Part shown: positions 1 to 8,871 of the stretch, piece by piece | Position numbering within the stretch: the first letter of the stretch is position 1 | Layout: every line of letters begins with the position of its first letter | Assembly (NCBI GenBank): GCA_964447175.1 | Contig: CAYURP010000001.1 | Coordinates: forward strand, 79,951-143,950 | Length of the DNA stretch: 64,000 nucleotides | Direction: 5' to 3' | Origin: CAYURP01 sp964447175 | Lineage (GTDB): Bacteria > Zixibacteria > MSB-5A5 > SM23-73-2 | Translations under genes and position numbers: made by a program | Notes under the pieces: model-generated | Seen by the model: only the letters and a program-made list of their open reading frames with translations | What the model was told of the DNA's origin: nothing | The model's database searches: none

Positions 1-25
1 GATAAGGATTGTGGAGGGGAAATAG

Positions 26-198
26 AACCCCCATTCCCCCCTTAACAGGGGGGTCAAAACAAAAGTCAAAGTCCCCCTGACAAGGGGGATTTAGAGGGTT
101 CTCAGGAAAGGTCAATTAACCCCCCATTCCCCCCTTAACAGGGGGGCAAAATAAGTAAGTCTCCCTGACAAGGGGGATTCAGGGGATTCTTACAAAAG
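26..198. repeat. Two tandem C-rich/G-rich hairpin repeat units
   Basis: Two units of about 85 bp sit directly upstream of the DUF559 gene. Each has a CCCCCC-TTAACA-GGGGGG hairpin followed by a CCCCTGACAAGGGG hairpin and a TTCT(C/T)A tail. Two more copies of the same unit follow the gene at 583-760. The function is unknown; the arrangement looks like a repeat-bounded cassette. Confidence 0.8.
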
Positions 199-200
199 CG

Positions 201-605
201 ATGGAAACAAAAGACAAAAATAAAACGACCAACAAATTCAACTATCTCCCCTACAAAAGAAAACTAACCCAGTTAGCACGACAGAACAGGAATAATCCCA
301 CTCCAGCAGAAAAGAAACTCTGGTATGAGGTCTTATGTCGAAAGCGATTCGAAGGATACAAGTTCACTCGCCAAAAGCCCCTTGGTGGTTATATAGTTGA
401 CTTCTACTGTTCGAAGCTCCGATTGGTGATTGAGATTGATGGTGATTTGCACGCGGAGAATGCTGAATATGATGAAGTGAGAACAAATATATTGAAACAA
501 TATGGATTGAAGGTTCTACGATATACTAATCGGGATGTGATGAATAATATTGAGGGTGTGTATCGGGATTTGATGCAAATTGTCAACCCCCCTTTCCCCC
601 CTTAA
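201..605 (+). CDS. DUF559 domain protein (Vsr/restriction-endonuclease-like fold)
   Basis: This 134-residue protein matches the DUF559 family, small proteins with a very-short-patch-repair-like nuclease fold. The N-terminal part has the family pattern 'ARQNRNNPTPAEKKLWYEVL'. The central part has 'VDFYCSKLRLVIEIDGDLH', which contains the acidic residues of a PD-(D/E)xK-like core, and the C-terminal part has 'YGLKVLRYTNRDV'. The ATG start follows the upstream repeat with little sign of a ribosome-binding site. The last codons (NPPFPP) and the TAA stop lie inside the downstream repeat unit, so the repeat supplies the protein's C-terminus. Whether the protein cuts DNA is not known. It stands alone, without an obvious operon partner. 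Confidence 0.85.
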   Translation: METKDKNKTTNKFNYLPYKRKLTQLARQNRNNPTPAEKKLWYEVLCRKRFEGYKFTRQKPLGGYIVDFYCSKLRLVIEIDGDLHAENAEYDEVRTNILKQYGLKVLRYTNRDVMNNIEGVYRDLMQIVNPPFPP

Positions 606-760
606 CAGGGGGGCAAAACAAGTAAATCCCCCTGACAAGGGGAATTCAAGGGGTTCTCAGGGAAGGTCAATTAACCCCCCGTTCCCCTCTTAACAGGGGG
701 GTAAAACAATTAAGTCTCCCTGACAAGGGGGATTCAGGGGGTTCTTAAGAAAGATCAATG
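583..760. repeat. Two tandem repeat units downstream of DUF559 gene
   Basis: These are further copies of the repeat at 26-198, with the same CCCCCC/GGGGGG hairpin and CCCCTGACAAGGGG hairpin. The first copy overlaps the 3' end of the DUF559 gene. From 761 to 953 I see nothing recognisable. Confidence 0.8.
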
Positions 761-953
761 ACCCCCTTGTGCTTCATCTCTTATCAAATGGGAAAGAAAG
801 TAGGCAAAGATAAAAGCGTTTGAGCTGGAAACAAAATGTTAGGCTCCTCTTTCTCTGTCAATTAATCTGGGTTGATAAATTTAGGAATGAGCTTAAGGAC
901 GGATGATCTTTTGATTGTAATCACTATCAACCAATAACCAACCACCGATCTTT

Positions 954-2384
954 TTAGACCGGTGAGAGCTTGGCTTCTTTTTCACTGCATAACCCAACAA
1001 ACCGTCTTTTGTCCTCCACAAAATCTAAGGCGGTCTCGAAGCTGATTTTGTTCTGCTGGTAGAGTTTGAGCAGAGATGCGTCCATGGAGTGCATTTTTTT
1101 GGCAGCCCCGGTCTGGATCTGGGTGGGTATCTGCTCGATTTTGTCGTCCCTTATTATTGACTTGACCGCTGGAGTTATGCCTAAAATCTCGGTTGCCACC
1201 ACCAAACCTTTGTTATCCCTTCGGGGCAGAAGTTTTTGACAGACGACGCCTCTTAAACAGGATGCCAGCTGGTTGGCGGTGCTTTCCCTCTGATTGTGAG
1301 GAAAAATCCCTAAGACTCGGTTTATGGTCTGGGTAGCGTCGCTGGTGTGAAGTGTGGTCAAAACCAGATGCCCGGTCTCAGCGGCTTCCAGTGCCACGGT
1401 CATGGTCTCCATGTCTCTCACCTCGCCTATAAAGATGACGTCCGGGTCCTGCCTTAAGACGTGTTTTAAGGCGTGACTAAAGGAATGGGTGTCCATTCCT
1501 ATTTCCCTTTGTTTGACAATGCAGTTTCGGGACTGGTGCACGAACTCTATGGGGTCCTCCAGGGTAACGATTACCTTTTTGAACTCGTGATTGATTAAAT
1601 CCAGCATAGCAGCCATGGTTGTGGATTTTCCCACTCCGGTGGGACCGGCAATTATCACCAGCCCGTCTGGAGAACGAGCCAGATCGTCCACTACCTCGGG
1701 CAAGCCTAATTCAGCCCTGCTTTTGATCTTCAACCTTATAGTCCTGTAGGTGGCTTCCACATTACCCTGCTGCAGATGAACGTTGACCCTCCACCTGCTC
1801 AATCCGGGAATATACAGAGCGTAATTCAGCTCCTTTTCTCTTTCGAATTCGGCGATCTGTTTCTCATCCATGACCGAATAGATCATTCTCTTCATATCCT
1901 CTCTTTCCAAGCCCTCCACGGGTATGGGCACCAGCTCCTGGTTTATTCTCAGATATGGGGGTTTGTTGACCGTAAGATGCAGATCCGAGGCATTTTTCTC
2001 TACCATTATCTCCAAAAGCTTGCAGATGTCTATCATCTCGATTTGCTGGGCTAATTCATTTTTGTCCTGATCCTCTATCTCGGTGAAGGTTACTCCAACA
2101 TAGTAACGTTTTTTGTCCAGCTCGCTCACCCTTACCACCCTTCCCTTGGTTTTCACTGGATGGGAGATTTTGGGGATTTTTAATTCGAAATCGATTGTGC
2201 TTCCTAAAGGAATTGGAGAATCACAGGTAAACTTCAATCCCTGGGAGGAGATATCGTTGGTTCTGGATTTAAAAACCTCCTCTGATGCCTGATCGCCTGT
2301 TTTGACTCTGTAAGATAAATCGAAATTGGTTCTTATTCTTCGGGAAATCCTTTTTTCCTCTCCTGAGAAATATAGATCACTCAT
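954..2384 (-). CDS. PilZ-PilT fusion: twitching-motility-type ATPase
   Basis: The protein has 476 residues in two parts. Residues 10-115 form a PilZ domain, with an Arg-rich start (KRISRRIR) and 'DISSQGL', which fits the (D/N)xSxxG c-di-GMP motif. Residues 120-450 form a PilT-type ATPase with Walker A GPTGVGKST near residue 247, the Asp-box segment 'VTLEDPIEFVH' and 'GEVRDMETM'. PilT retracts type IV pili by disassembling pilin at the inner membrane. PilT is normally about 350 residues with no PilZ domain, so this fusion suggests direct control of retraction by cyclic-di-GMP; that is inference. The ATG has a good GGAG site (ACCGGAGACAAAA). No other pilus gene lies nearby, as is common for pilT. 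Confidence 0.88.
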   Translation of the reverse strand: MSDLYFSGEEKRISRRIRTNFDLSYRVKTGDQASEEVFKSRTNDISSQGLKFTCDSPIPLGSTIDFELKIPKISHPVKTKGRVVRVSELDKKRYYVGVTFTEIEDQDKNELAQQIEMIDICKLLEIMVEKNASDLHLTVNKPPYLRINQELVPIPVEGLEREDMKRMIYSVMDEKQIAEFEREKELNYALYIPGLSRWRVNVHLQQGNVEATYRTIRLKIKSRAELGLPEVVDDLARSPDGLVIIAGPTGVGKSTTMAAMLDLINHEFKKVIVTLEDPIEFVHQSRNCIVKQREIGMDTHSFSHALKHVLRQDPDVIFIGEVRDMETMTVALEAAETGHLVLTTLHTSDATQTINRVLGIFPHNQRESTANQLASCLRGVVCQKLLPRRDNKGLVVATEILGITPAVKSIIRDDKIEQIPTQIQTGAAKKMHSMDASLLKLYQQNKISFETALDFVEDKRRFVGLCSEKEAKLSPV

Positions 2385-2547
2385 TTTTGTCTCCGGTTTT
2401 CAAAATTATGTTTCGGGTATATTTGACTACTTAATAAGTCGGTTTTGTGATAAAAATCTATAGGATATGGAGGATTTTTTAAAAAGTCTTAGATCTTAAG
2501 TATAATAGGGTTATCCTTTTAAATCGATCTATTTGACGGGTTTTTTG

Positions 2548-2576
2548 TTGACTTTTACATAATGGGTCTCTATATT
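2548..2576 (+). promoter_or_regulatory. Sigma-70-like promoter for glycan operon
   Basis: TTGACT at 2548-2553 and TATATT at 2571-2576 are separated by 17 bp. The likely transcription start near 2583 leaves a short leader before the ATG at 2620. The rest of 2385-2619 shows nothing else recognisable. Confidence 0.55.
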
Positions 2577-2619
2577 TTCTAAGATTTTATATTAGGGTTT
2601 TGTCAATAAGGAATAAAAG

Positions 2620-3555
2620 ATGAATGAAGGACCCAAAATATCCATAATAGTTCCAGCCCATAATGAGGAAAAGAACATCACTCTTCTGGTGGAAAAACTC
2701 AGCGAAATGTTTGATAATTCAAAGCTTTCGGGAGAGGTGATATTGGTTGATGACGGTTCCACGGATAAAACTCTTTCCTTAGCTCAGGAATGCAAGAAAA
2801 AATATGCGTTTCTTAAGGTTGTCTCTCACAGAACCAATCGGGGGATCACCGATGCCCTGGTAACCGGATTCAAAAACTCAAAAGGGGATATATTCGTATT
2901 CTGGCCAGCTGATCTGCAATATCTGCCCCAGGATATACCGAAATTAATAGACAAAATGGACCAGGGGTTTGACGTGGTCTGCGGCTGGAAAGAGGGAAAT
3001 TATGGGATAAAAAGTTTTGTCTCTTTTATCTATAATACCCTTTCCCGCTGGATCTTCGGGATGAAGGTTCACGATCTGAATTCGGTAAAAGCCTTCAGAA
3101 AAAAGATAGTGGAGGAGATACCCATTTTACGCAAGGACTGGCACAGGTATATGGTAGTGATGGCTAAGGAGAAAGGCTTTAAAATCGATGAGGTCAGGGT
3201 TAAACTCTACCCCAGAAAATATGGCAAATCCAAGTTCGGATTCTGGAGAATACCCATAGGATTTTTAGATCTTCTGAGCGTTAAATTTCAGATTTCCTTT
3301 ATGAAAAAGCCGATGCTTCTTTTTGGCTCCTCGGGAATCCTCTTGATTCTTTTGGGCCTTCTGGCTGGACTTGTTGCCCTTTACTTAAGGATATTTTTGA
3401 ATGAGGGGTACAGACCGATTCTATACCTGGTTATTTTATTTATGCTTTTAGGTTTTTCCTCATTTGCTTTGGGATTTCTGGCTGAAGCCATTGCGGGCTT
3501 AAGGGAGGAATTACAGTGGTTTAGAGAAAAAGGAACGGATAAAAAAATGGAATAA
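2620..3555 (+). CDS. GT2 family glycosyltransferase with C-terminal membrane segments
   Basis: The 311-residue protein starts with a GT-A fold: 'SIIVPAHNEEKNI' at residues 7-20 and the nucleotide-sugar site 'LVDDGSTDKT' near residue 42. A 'WPADLQY' segment near 94 takes the place of the metal-binding DxD. Two hydrophobic helices at about 230-290 anchor it, as in polyprenyl-phosphate glycosyltransferases of the DPM/ArnC type. It probably moves a sugar from a nucleotide donor to a polyprenyl phosphate or lipid at the inner membrane; donor and acceptor cannot be read from sequence. It is the first gene of a closely spaced six-gene block, 12 bp before the next gene. Confidence 0.85.
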   Translation: MNEGPKISIIVPAHNEEKNITLLVEKLSEMFDNSKLSGEVILVDDGSTDKTLSLAQECKKKYAFLKVVSHRTNRGITDALVTGFKNSKGDIFVFWPADLQYLPQDIPKLIDKMDQGFDVVCGWKEGNYGIKSFVSFIYNTLSRWIFGMKVHDLNSVKAFRKKIVEEIPILRKDWHRYMVVMAKEKGFKIDEVRVKLYPRKYGKSKFGFWRIPIGFLDLLSVKFQISFMKKPMLLFGSSGILLILLGLLAGLVALYLRIFLNEGYRPILYLVILFMLLGFSSFALGFLAEAIAGLREELQWFREKGTDKKME

Positions 3556-3567
3556 AGTAGGCGGAGA

Positions 3568-4749
3568 GTGAAAAAGCATTGTATCTTGGTGTTGACCCAT
3601 AACTATATCCGATCAAAAAAAGATTATGCAGGTCTTTTCTTGCACACCCTTTTCAAAGGATTAGTTCCTAAAGGTTATAAAATCACAGTTTTAGCCCCAC
3701 ATCAAAAAGGTTTGTCTTTTTCTGAAAAAATGGATGGGGTAAGGATCTTTCGTTTCGGATATGCTCCCCCTTTTCTGGAGAACTTGGCTTATGGTGGTGA
3801 GATGCAAAAAAAAGTAAAGGGAAATCCTTTGAATTTGGTTTTATTTATGCTTTTTCTTTTCTCTTTTTTTTCTCGCTCCTTAAATTTAGCCCGAAAAAAG
3901 GAGGTGGATTTGATCTCCTGCCAGTGGTGGATACCAGGAGGACTCATCGGGTGGCTGGTCTTTTGTTTTACAAAAAAACCCTTTTGGGTAACTTTGCATG
4001 GGACGGACTTAAGGATTTTAAAAAGCTCTAATATCTTTAAGCCATTAGCCAGAAAGGTATTTGAACAGGCAAAGGGAGTGAGTTGCGTTTCCTCTTTCTT
4101 AAAAGAATATTTAGTCGAATCAGGATTGGTAAAAAAAGATAAGATTAAGGTTTTGCCTATGCCCGTTGATGCTCAGAAATTCAGAGGTCAAAAGCTTTTA
4201 AAAAAAGACAAGAAAATGCTTCTCTGTGTTGCCCGATTCACCAAGCAAAAAGGATTGGAGTACTTGGTATCAGCTATCAGGATACTTTTTGACAAGGGAT
4301 TTGACTTTGAGACAAAAATTATAGGCGGTGGACCCGAAAGAGGATATCTGGAGAAAAAAATTCAAGAACTGGGTTTAAATGAAAGGATTTTCCTTCTGGA
4401 TAGTATGCCCCAGGAGAACCTTTTTTCTTATTATCAGGAGTGTGATCTTTTTGTTCTTCCCTCAATCGAGGAGGGTTTTGGTTTGGTCTTGGTTGAGGCT
4501 CAGATGTGTGGGCGCCCCGTAATCGGTACTAACTCCGGCGGAATCCCGGATATAATCCAGGATGATATAACCGGACTCCTGGTAAAGCCTGAAGACCCTC
4601 TGGATCTGGCAAAAGCCATTGAGAGAATCTTAGTTGACCCGGAGTTAGCAGAAAAGTTGGCTGAAAGGGGTTACGCTTTAACAATTTCTAAATTTTCGCC
4701 TGAGGCTATTCAGGCAAAATTCATGGAGTTTATAAATTTGGACAGTTAG
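3568..4749 (+). CDS. GT4 family glycosyltransferase
   Basis: This is a 393-residue GT-B fold enzyme of the GT4 (WcaL/Pel-like) type. The N-terminal half has the acceptor-side segment 'VLTHNYIRSKKDYAGLFLH'. The C-terminal half has the family signature 'SIEEGFGLVLVEAQMCGRPV' near residue 299, including the E-x7-E pair that binds the sugar-nucleotide donor. GT4 enzymes are retaining transferases acting on the cytoplasmic face during polysaccharide or glycolipid synthesis. The start is GTG with AGGCGGAG upstream. It sits between two glycan genes of the same operon. Specificity is unknown. Confidence 0.87.
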   Translation: MKKHCILVLTHNYIRSKKDYAGLFLHTLFKGLVPKGYKITVLAPHQKGLSFSEKMDGVRIFRFGYAPPFLENLAYGGEMQKKVKGNPLNLVLFMLFLFSFFSRSLNLARKKEVDLISCQWWIPGGLIGWLVFCFTKKPFWVTLHGTDLRILKSSNIFKPLARKVFEQAKGVSCVSSFLKEYLVESGLVKKDKIKVLPMPVDAQKFRGQKLLKKDKKMLLCVARFTKQKGLEYLVSAIRILFDKGFDFETKIIGGGPERGYLEKKIQELGLNERIFLLDSMPQENLFSYYQECDLFVLPSIEEGFGLVLVEAQMCGRPVIGTNSGGIPDIIQDDITGLLVKPEDPLDLAKAIERILVDPELAEKLAERGYALTISKFSPEAIQAKFMEFINLDS

Positions 4750-4764
4750 TTCAAAAAAAAGGAG

Positions 4765-5679
4765 TTGAAGATTAAAAAAGTTTTATATAGAATTTTACAG
4801 ATCGGGGTAGTTTTTGTAATCTTCTATTTTTTGTTTAAGAGCCTGTTCTCCAATTGGAGTCAGATAAAGGAGTACAGCTGGAATTTTCATTATCCCTCTC
4901 TTCTGATTTCCTTTGTTCTGGCGGCTTTATCCTATTCGGTTTTGGTAGGAGTATGGAATGGGATCCTGAAACAAAGCGGATATGTTATAAGCTATTCCAA
5001 AATGTTTAAAATCTGGTTTATCTCCAATCTGGGAAGATACATTCCTGGTAAGGTGTGGCAACTTCTGGGAATGCTTTATCTTCTGGAGAAGGAAAAGGTA
5101 CCCAAAAGCAAAGGCTTCACCGTGGCTATTTTAGCTCAAGTCCTTTCCTCTATGGCTGGAATCCTGGTGATGCTGGGATTTTTAAGATATGACTTCTATC
5201 GTAAGCTTTTTTCTGAAAGCTTGTGGTTTTTGTTTGTTCTTCTGGCATTTGTGCTTGGAGTTTTGGTTCTGATAATTTATCCTCGGCTTTTGCAGAAGGT
5301 CATCAATCTGGTATTGGGATTTTTCAAAAAGGATAAAATCTCCTTAAACTATAAACCCAAAAATCTTTTGTTTTATCTTCTATCCTACATCGGATGCTGG
5401 TTTTTGTTCGGATTCTGCTTTCTAATTTTCATCAGAAGCATCACCCCGGCACCTTTTGAAATTTATTTTGGAGTTACCGGAGCATTTGCCGGATCGGTAA
5501 CTATTGGTTTTTTGGCTTTTTTTTCTCCCGGGGGAGTGGGAATCAGAGAGGGAGTTTTAGTTGCCCTTCTGAATGCCTATTTCCCGCTTCCTGTGGCTAC
5601 CTTGATCGCTCTTTTGTCCAGGGTCTGGATAACCGTGGTTGAGCTTATGTTATTTTTGATCGCTCTGTCTTTTAAATAA
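4765..5679 (+). CDS. Lysylphosphatidylglycerol synthase TM / UPF0104 (YbhN-like) membrane protein
   Basis: The protein has about 304 residues and seven to eight hydrophobic segments. It carries family landmarks 'WFISNLGRYIPGKVWQLLGM' near residue 90 and 'FFSPGGVGIREGVLVALL' near 255. The UPF0104 family covers flippase-like membrane proteins, including the flippase half of MprF and AglD partners. In this glycan operon a role in lipid or glycolipid translocation is a reasonable guess. The TTG start lies directly against GGAG with no spacer. An ATT at 4771 would be six bases from that site, so the true start is uncertain by two codons. Confidence 0.82.
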   Translation: MKIKKVLYRILQIGVVFVIFYFLFKSLFSNWSQIKEYSWNFHYPSLLISFVLAALSYSVLVGVWNGILKQSGYVISYSKMFKIWFISNLGRYIPGKVWQLLGMLYLLEKEKVPKSKGFTVAILAQVLSSMAGILVMLGFLRYDFYRKLFSESLWFLFVLLAFVLGVLVLIIYPRLLQKVINLVLGFFKKDKISLNYKPKNLLFYLLSYIGCWFLFGFCFLIFIRSITPAPFEIYFGVTGAFAGSVTIGFLAFFSPGGVGIREGVLVALLNAYFPLPVATLIALLSRVWITVVELMLFLIALSFK

Positions 5680-5695
5680 ATTAAGAGGATTTCAT

Positions 5696-8155
5696 ATGTC
5701 AAAAAAAGACAAAAAGAAATTAAAGCCTACAAAAGCTTCAAAACCAAGTTTTTGGGAAGCCGAAAAATTTAAAAAATATTTTCCGGTTATTCTGTTTATG
5801 GTTTTAGCCCTGATTCTTTTCTCTCAGTTTGTTTTCTCTAATCAGATGCTTTTCGGAACTGATACCATTGAAGCTGGCGTAATGTTTAGATCATTTTACG
5901 CTAATTTCGTTAAGCAGTATCACCAGATACCCATGTGGGAACCCTATCTTTTTGGTGGCATGCCTTTTGTGGATGCCATGCACGGGGATACCTTTTACCC
6001 TCTGGCGCTTTTGCAGTTTGTTCTGCCCCTGCATAAAGCCCTGGGATGGAAGCTGGTTATTACCGTCTTTCTGGCAGGGATTTTCACCTATCTTTGTTTA
6101 AGGGCTTTTGGTTTCAGCCGGGGGATCTCAATCTTAGGTGGATTAGCTTATATGTTTTCAGCTAATCTGGTTTCCTGGGTCTACGGAGGACAGGATGGCA
6201 GGATGTATATCACCAGCCTTTTGCCTCTTTTATTTTTCTTTTTGGAAAAGAGTTTGAACACCAAAAGATTTATATATTATCTGTGCCTGGGGATTTCCAT
6301 TGGCCTTTTGATTTTAGCCAATCACCCTCAATTGGCTTATTATGCTTTGTGGGCATTAGGTCTTTATTTTCTTTTCAGATTAATTTTACAATTCAAGGAC
6401 TCAGAAGAGAAAAGCTTTGTACCCCAAATAAAACCTCTTTTAAAGCCAATTTTGTTATTTATTATTTCGGTTATAATTGGTTTGGCTTTGTCTTTGATCC
6501 AGATACTGCCTCCTTATATCTATGTCAATAAATACTCTCCTCGGGCAGAAGGAGCAAGGGGTTATGAGTATGCCACCTCCTGGTCCTCCCATCCCGAGGA
6601 ATTAGCATCACAGATTGTGCCCGAATTCTGCGGCTATAATCTAACAGACCAGTCCACCTATTGGGGCAGAAATCCCTTCAAACAGAACTCCGACTATGGG
6701 GGAGTGGTTCCGTTGTTTTTTGCTTTCTTAGCTTTGTTTTTGGTCAAGGATAGAAGGATCTGGTTCTTTTTGGGGCTTTCCATTTTAGCCATAATCTATT
6801 CCCTGGGGGCGCATACCCCGGTTTACAGGCTTTTTTACTGGCTGGTTCCCCAGGTGAAAAATTTCCGGGCACCGTCTTTGATTATGTTCCTTTTGATTTT
6901 CTCTGTGGTATTTTCAGCCTGTTTTGGCCTGCAGAGGATTTTGAGTGGAATAAAATCACAAAACGAACAGAAAAAGCTTTTAACGGTAATTATGAGTGTG
7001 GTGATCCTTTTTGGGATTTTGGCATTTCTTTTCACCATCGGAGGGGAGGTTATGCTCTCCATCTGGAACGGGATTTTATACTCTAACATTTCTCCTCCTA
7101 AGAAAGCCTCTATGTTACAGAACCTGCCCAACATTCAAAGGGATTTCTGGTTGATCTTTTTCTTTATAGGTACAACTGCAGCAGCGTTGTACCTTTTTAT
7201 TAAAGGGAAATTAAAAACCACAGTTTTTATCATCTGGATAGGTGCTCTTGTGGTGATAGATCTGTGGAGGATAGATCTCAAGTTCATAGAGAATTTTGAT
7301 TACTTTAGCAATTTTAGAAAGAATCAGGTTGTGGATTTTCTAAAAAAGGATCAGGATCGATTTCGAGCCCTGGTCTTACCAGGGACTTTGAAAGGTCAGA
7401 ATTTCATGGCTTTATTCGATATTCCCCAGGTCTTTGGGTATCATGGGAACCAGTTGAAAAGATATGATGAGTTTACCGAAAGGGGATATCGGGAAAAAGC
7501 CACCACCCAGAGGGAGTATTATGACCGTTACTCTCAGTTTATTTTCGGTCCCAAACCGGATCTTTTAAATGTGAAATATCTTCTTTCAGGAGCTGATTTC
7601 TCTCACCCTAAATTCCAGAGGGTATATCAAGGCGATGGGCTTTTCGTGTTTCAGAATACCCAATATCTGCCCCGGGCCAGAATCGTCTTTGCATACGAGG
7701 TGATTGAGGATGATGAGAAAATCCTGGAAAGGCTTAAGGATCCTGAGTTTGATCACATTAATAAAATTATCCTCGAGAAGACTCCTCAGAATATTCTTTC
7801 TGAGGGTGACACAATTGGAGTTTTGGGATCAGCTGAAATCATTGAGGATAACATAAATAATTTCACTGTCAGGGCAGAATTGTCCCATCCCGGTTTTCTG
7901 GTTTTAAGCGAGAACTTCTATCCTGCCTGGAAAGCCTTTGTGGATGGGAAAAAGACAGAAATCCTCCAGGCTAACTACACCTTCAGAGCAGTCTTTTTGG
8001 ATGAAGGTGAACATCAGGTAAGATTGGTTTATGATTCACCGTACTATGGACTTGCGAAAAATGTTAGTGGCATAAGTATCCTTTTCGTATTTTTTGTATT
8101 GATTCTCGGGTTTGTGAAAAAACCTCTTTACCGAAGGAATTTGGATAAAAAATGA
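5696..8155 (+). CDS. YfhO family membrane protein (GT-C-like, glycan modification)
   Basis: This 819-residue membrane protein has a Lys-rich cytoplasmic start, about twelve hydrophobic segments to residue 530 and a soluble C-terminal domain of about 250 residues ending in one more membrane helix. The early loop 'MWEPYLFGGMPFVDAMHGDTFYP' (split: MWEPYLFGGMPF, then DAMHGDTFYP) is typical of the YfhO family. YfhO members are thought to be GT-C-type enzymes that glycosylate lipoteichoic acid or other glycans using a polyprenyl-phosphate sugar. The adjacent polyprenol-phosphate sugar synthase (8152) fits a donor-user pair. The genes overlap by 4 bp (ATGA), which indicates translational coupling. 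Confidence 0.83.
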   Translation: MSKKDKKKLKPTKASKPSFWEAEKFKKYFPVILFMVLALILFSQFVFSNQMLFGTDTIEAGVMFRSFYANFVKQYHQIPMWEPYLFGGMPFVDAMHGDTFYPLALLQFVLPLHKALGWKLVITVFLAGIFTYLCLRAFGFSRGISILGGLAYMFSANLVSWVYGGQDGRMYITSLLPLLFFFLEKSLNTKRFIYYLCLGISIGLLILANHPQLAYYALWALGLYFLFRLILQFKDSEEKSFVPQIKPLLKPILLFIISVIIGLALSLIQILPPYIYVNKYSPRAEGARGYEYATSWSSHPEELASQIVPEFCGYNLTDQSTYWGRNPFKQNSDYGGVVPLFFAFLALFLVKDRRIWFFLGLSILAIIYSLGAHTPVYRLFYWLVPQVKNFRAPSLIMFLLIFSVVFSACFGLQRILSGIKSQNEQKKLLTVIMSVVILFGILAFLFTIGGEVMLSIWNGILYSNISPPKKASMLQNLPNIQRDFWLIFFFIGTTAAALYLFIKGKLKTTVFIIWIGALVVIDLWRIDLKFIENFDYFSNFRKNQVVDFLKKDQDRFRALVLPGTLKGQNFMALFDIPQVFGYHGNQLKRYDEFTERGYREKATTQREYYDRYSQFIFGPKPDLLNVKYLLSGADFSHPKFQRVYQGDGLFVFQNTQYLPRARIVFAYEVIEDDEKILERLKDPEFDHINKIILEKTPQNILSEGDTIGVLGSAEIIEDNINNFTVRAELSHPGFLVLSENFYPAWKAFVDGKKTEILQANYTFRAVFLDEGEHQVRLVYDSPYYGLAKNVSGISILFVFFVLILGFVKKPLYRRNLDKK

Positions 8156-8868
8156 AAAGAACGTTAATCATTATACCCACTTACAATGAGAAAGAGAATA
8201 TCGGTGAAATCATCCCGGTGATTTTGGAAAAGGACCCATCCATCGATGTGTTGATTGTGGACGATAACTCCCCGGATGGAACAGGTAAGATCGCTGATGA
8301 GATGGTAAAAGAGAATTCCCGGATAAAAGTTCTTCACCGGGAAAAGAAGGCTGGATTGGGAACGGCTTATAAGACCGGCTTCAAATATGCTCTGGAGAAT
8401 GGTTACGATCACATATTTGAGATGGATGCGGATTTCTCGCATGATCCCAAGTATATCCCTCTTTTCCTGGAGGCCATAAAGAAAGCTGATCTGGTATTAG
8501 GCTCAAGATATATATCCGGAGTAAATGTTATCAACTGGCCCATGTCCCGGCTTCTTTTATCCTATTATGCCAATGTTTACACCCGCTGGGTAACCGGGCT
8601 GCCAGTGAGAGATGCCACCGGAGGATTCAAATGTTTCAGAAGGGAAGTTTTGGAAAAGATCGATCTGGACCGGGTTCAATCCGAGGGTTATTCCTTTCAG
8701 ATTGAGATGAGTTTCAGAGCCTGGAAAAAGGGATTTAAGATTAAGGAGGTTCCCATCGTTTTTGAGGATCGGAGGGTGGGGCAATCCAAAATGTCAAAAA
8801 AGATAGTGAGGGAAGCCATCTGGAGGGTGTGGAAACTGAGAATTCTCAGCCTGCTCAACAGATTATGA
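8152..8868 (+). CDS. Polyprenol monophosphomannose synthase-like GT2
   Basis: The 238-residue protein closely follows DPM1/Ppm1: 'IPTYNEKENIGEIIP' at residues 8-22, 'VDDNSPDGTG' near 38, catalytic 'MDADFSHDP' near 92, and 'GSRYISG' near 118. The 'ATGGFKCFRREVL' segment is also typical. It should transfer mannose or another hexose from a GDP/UDP donor to polyprenyl phosphate at the cytoplasmic face. It has no C-terminal membrane domain, so it is the soluble type. It is coupled to the YfhO gene by a 4-bp overlap and may make that protein's lipid-linked donor. Confidence 0.87.
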   Translation: MKRTLIIIPTYNEKENIGEIIPVILEKDPSIDVLIVDDNSPDGTGKIADEMVKENSRIKVLHREKKAGLGTAYKTGFKYALENGYDHIFEMDADFSHDPKYIPLFLEAIKKADLVLGSRYISGVNVINWPMSRLLLSYYANVYTRWVTGLPVRDATGGFKCFRREVLEKIDLDRVQSEGYSFQIEMSFRAWKKGFKIKEVPIVFEDRRVGQSKMSKKIVREAIWRVWKLRILSLLNRL

Positions 8869-8871
8869 AAA

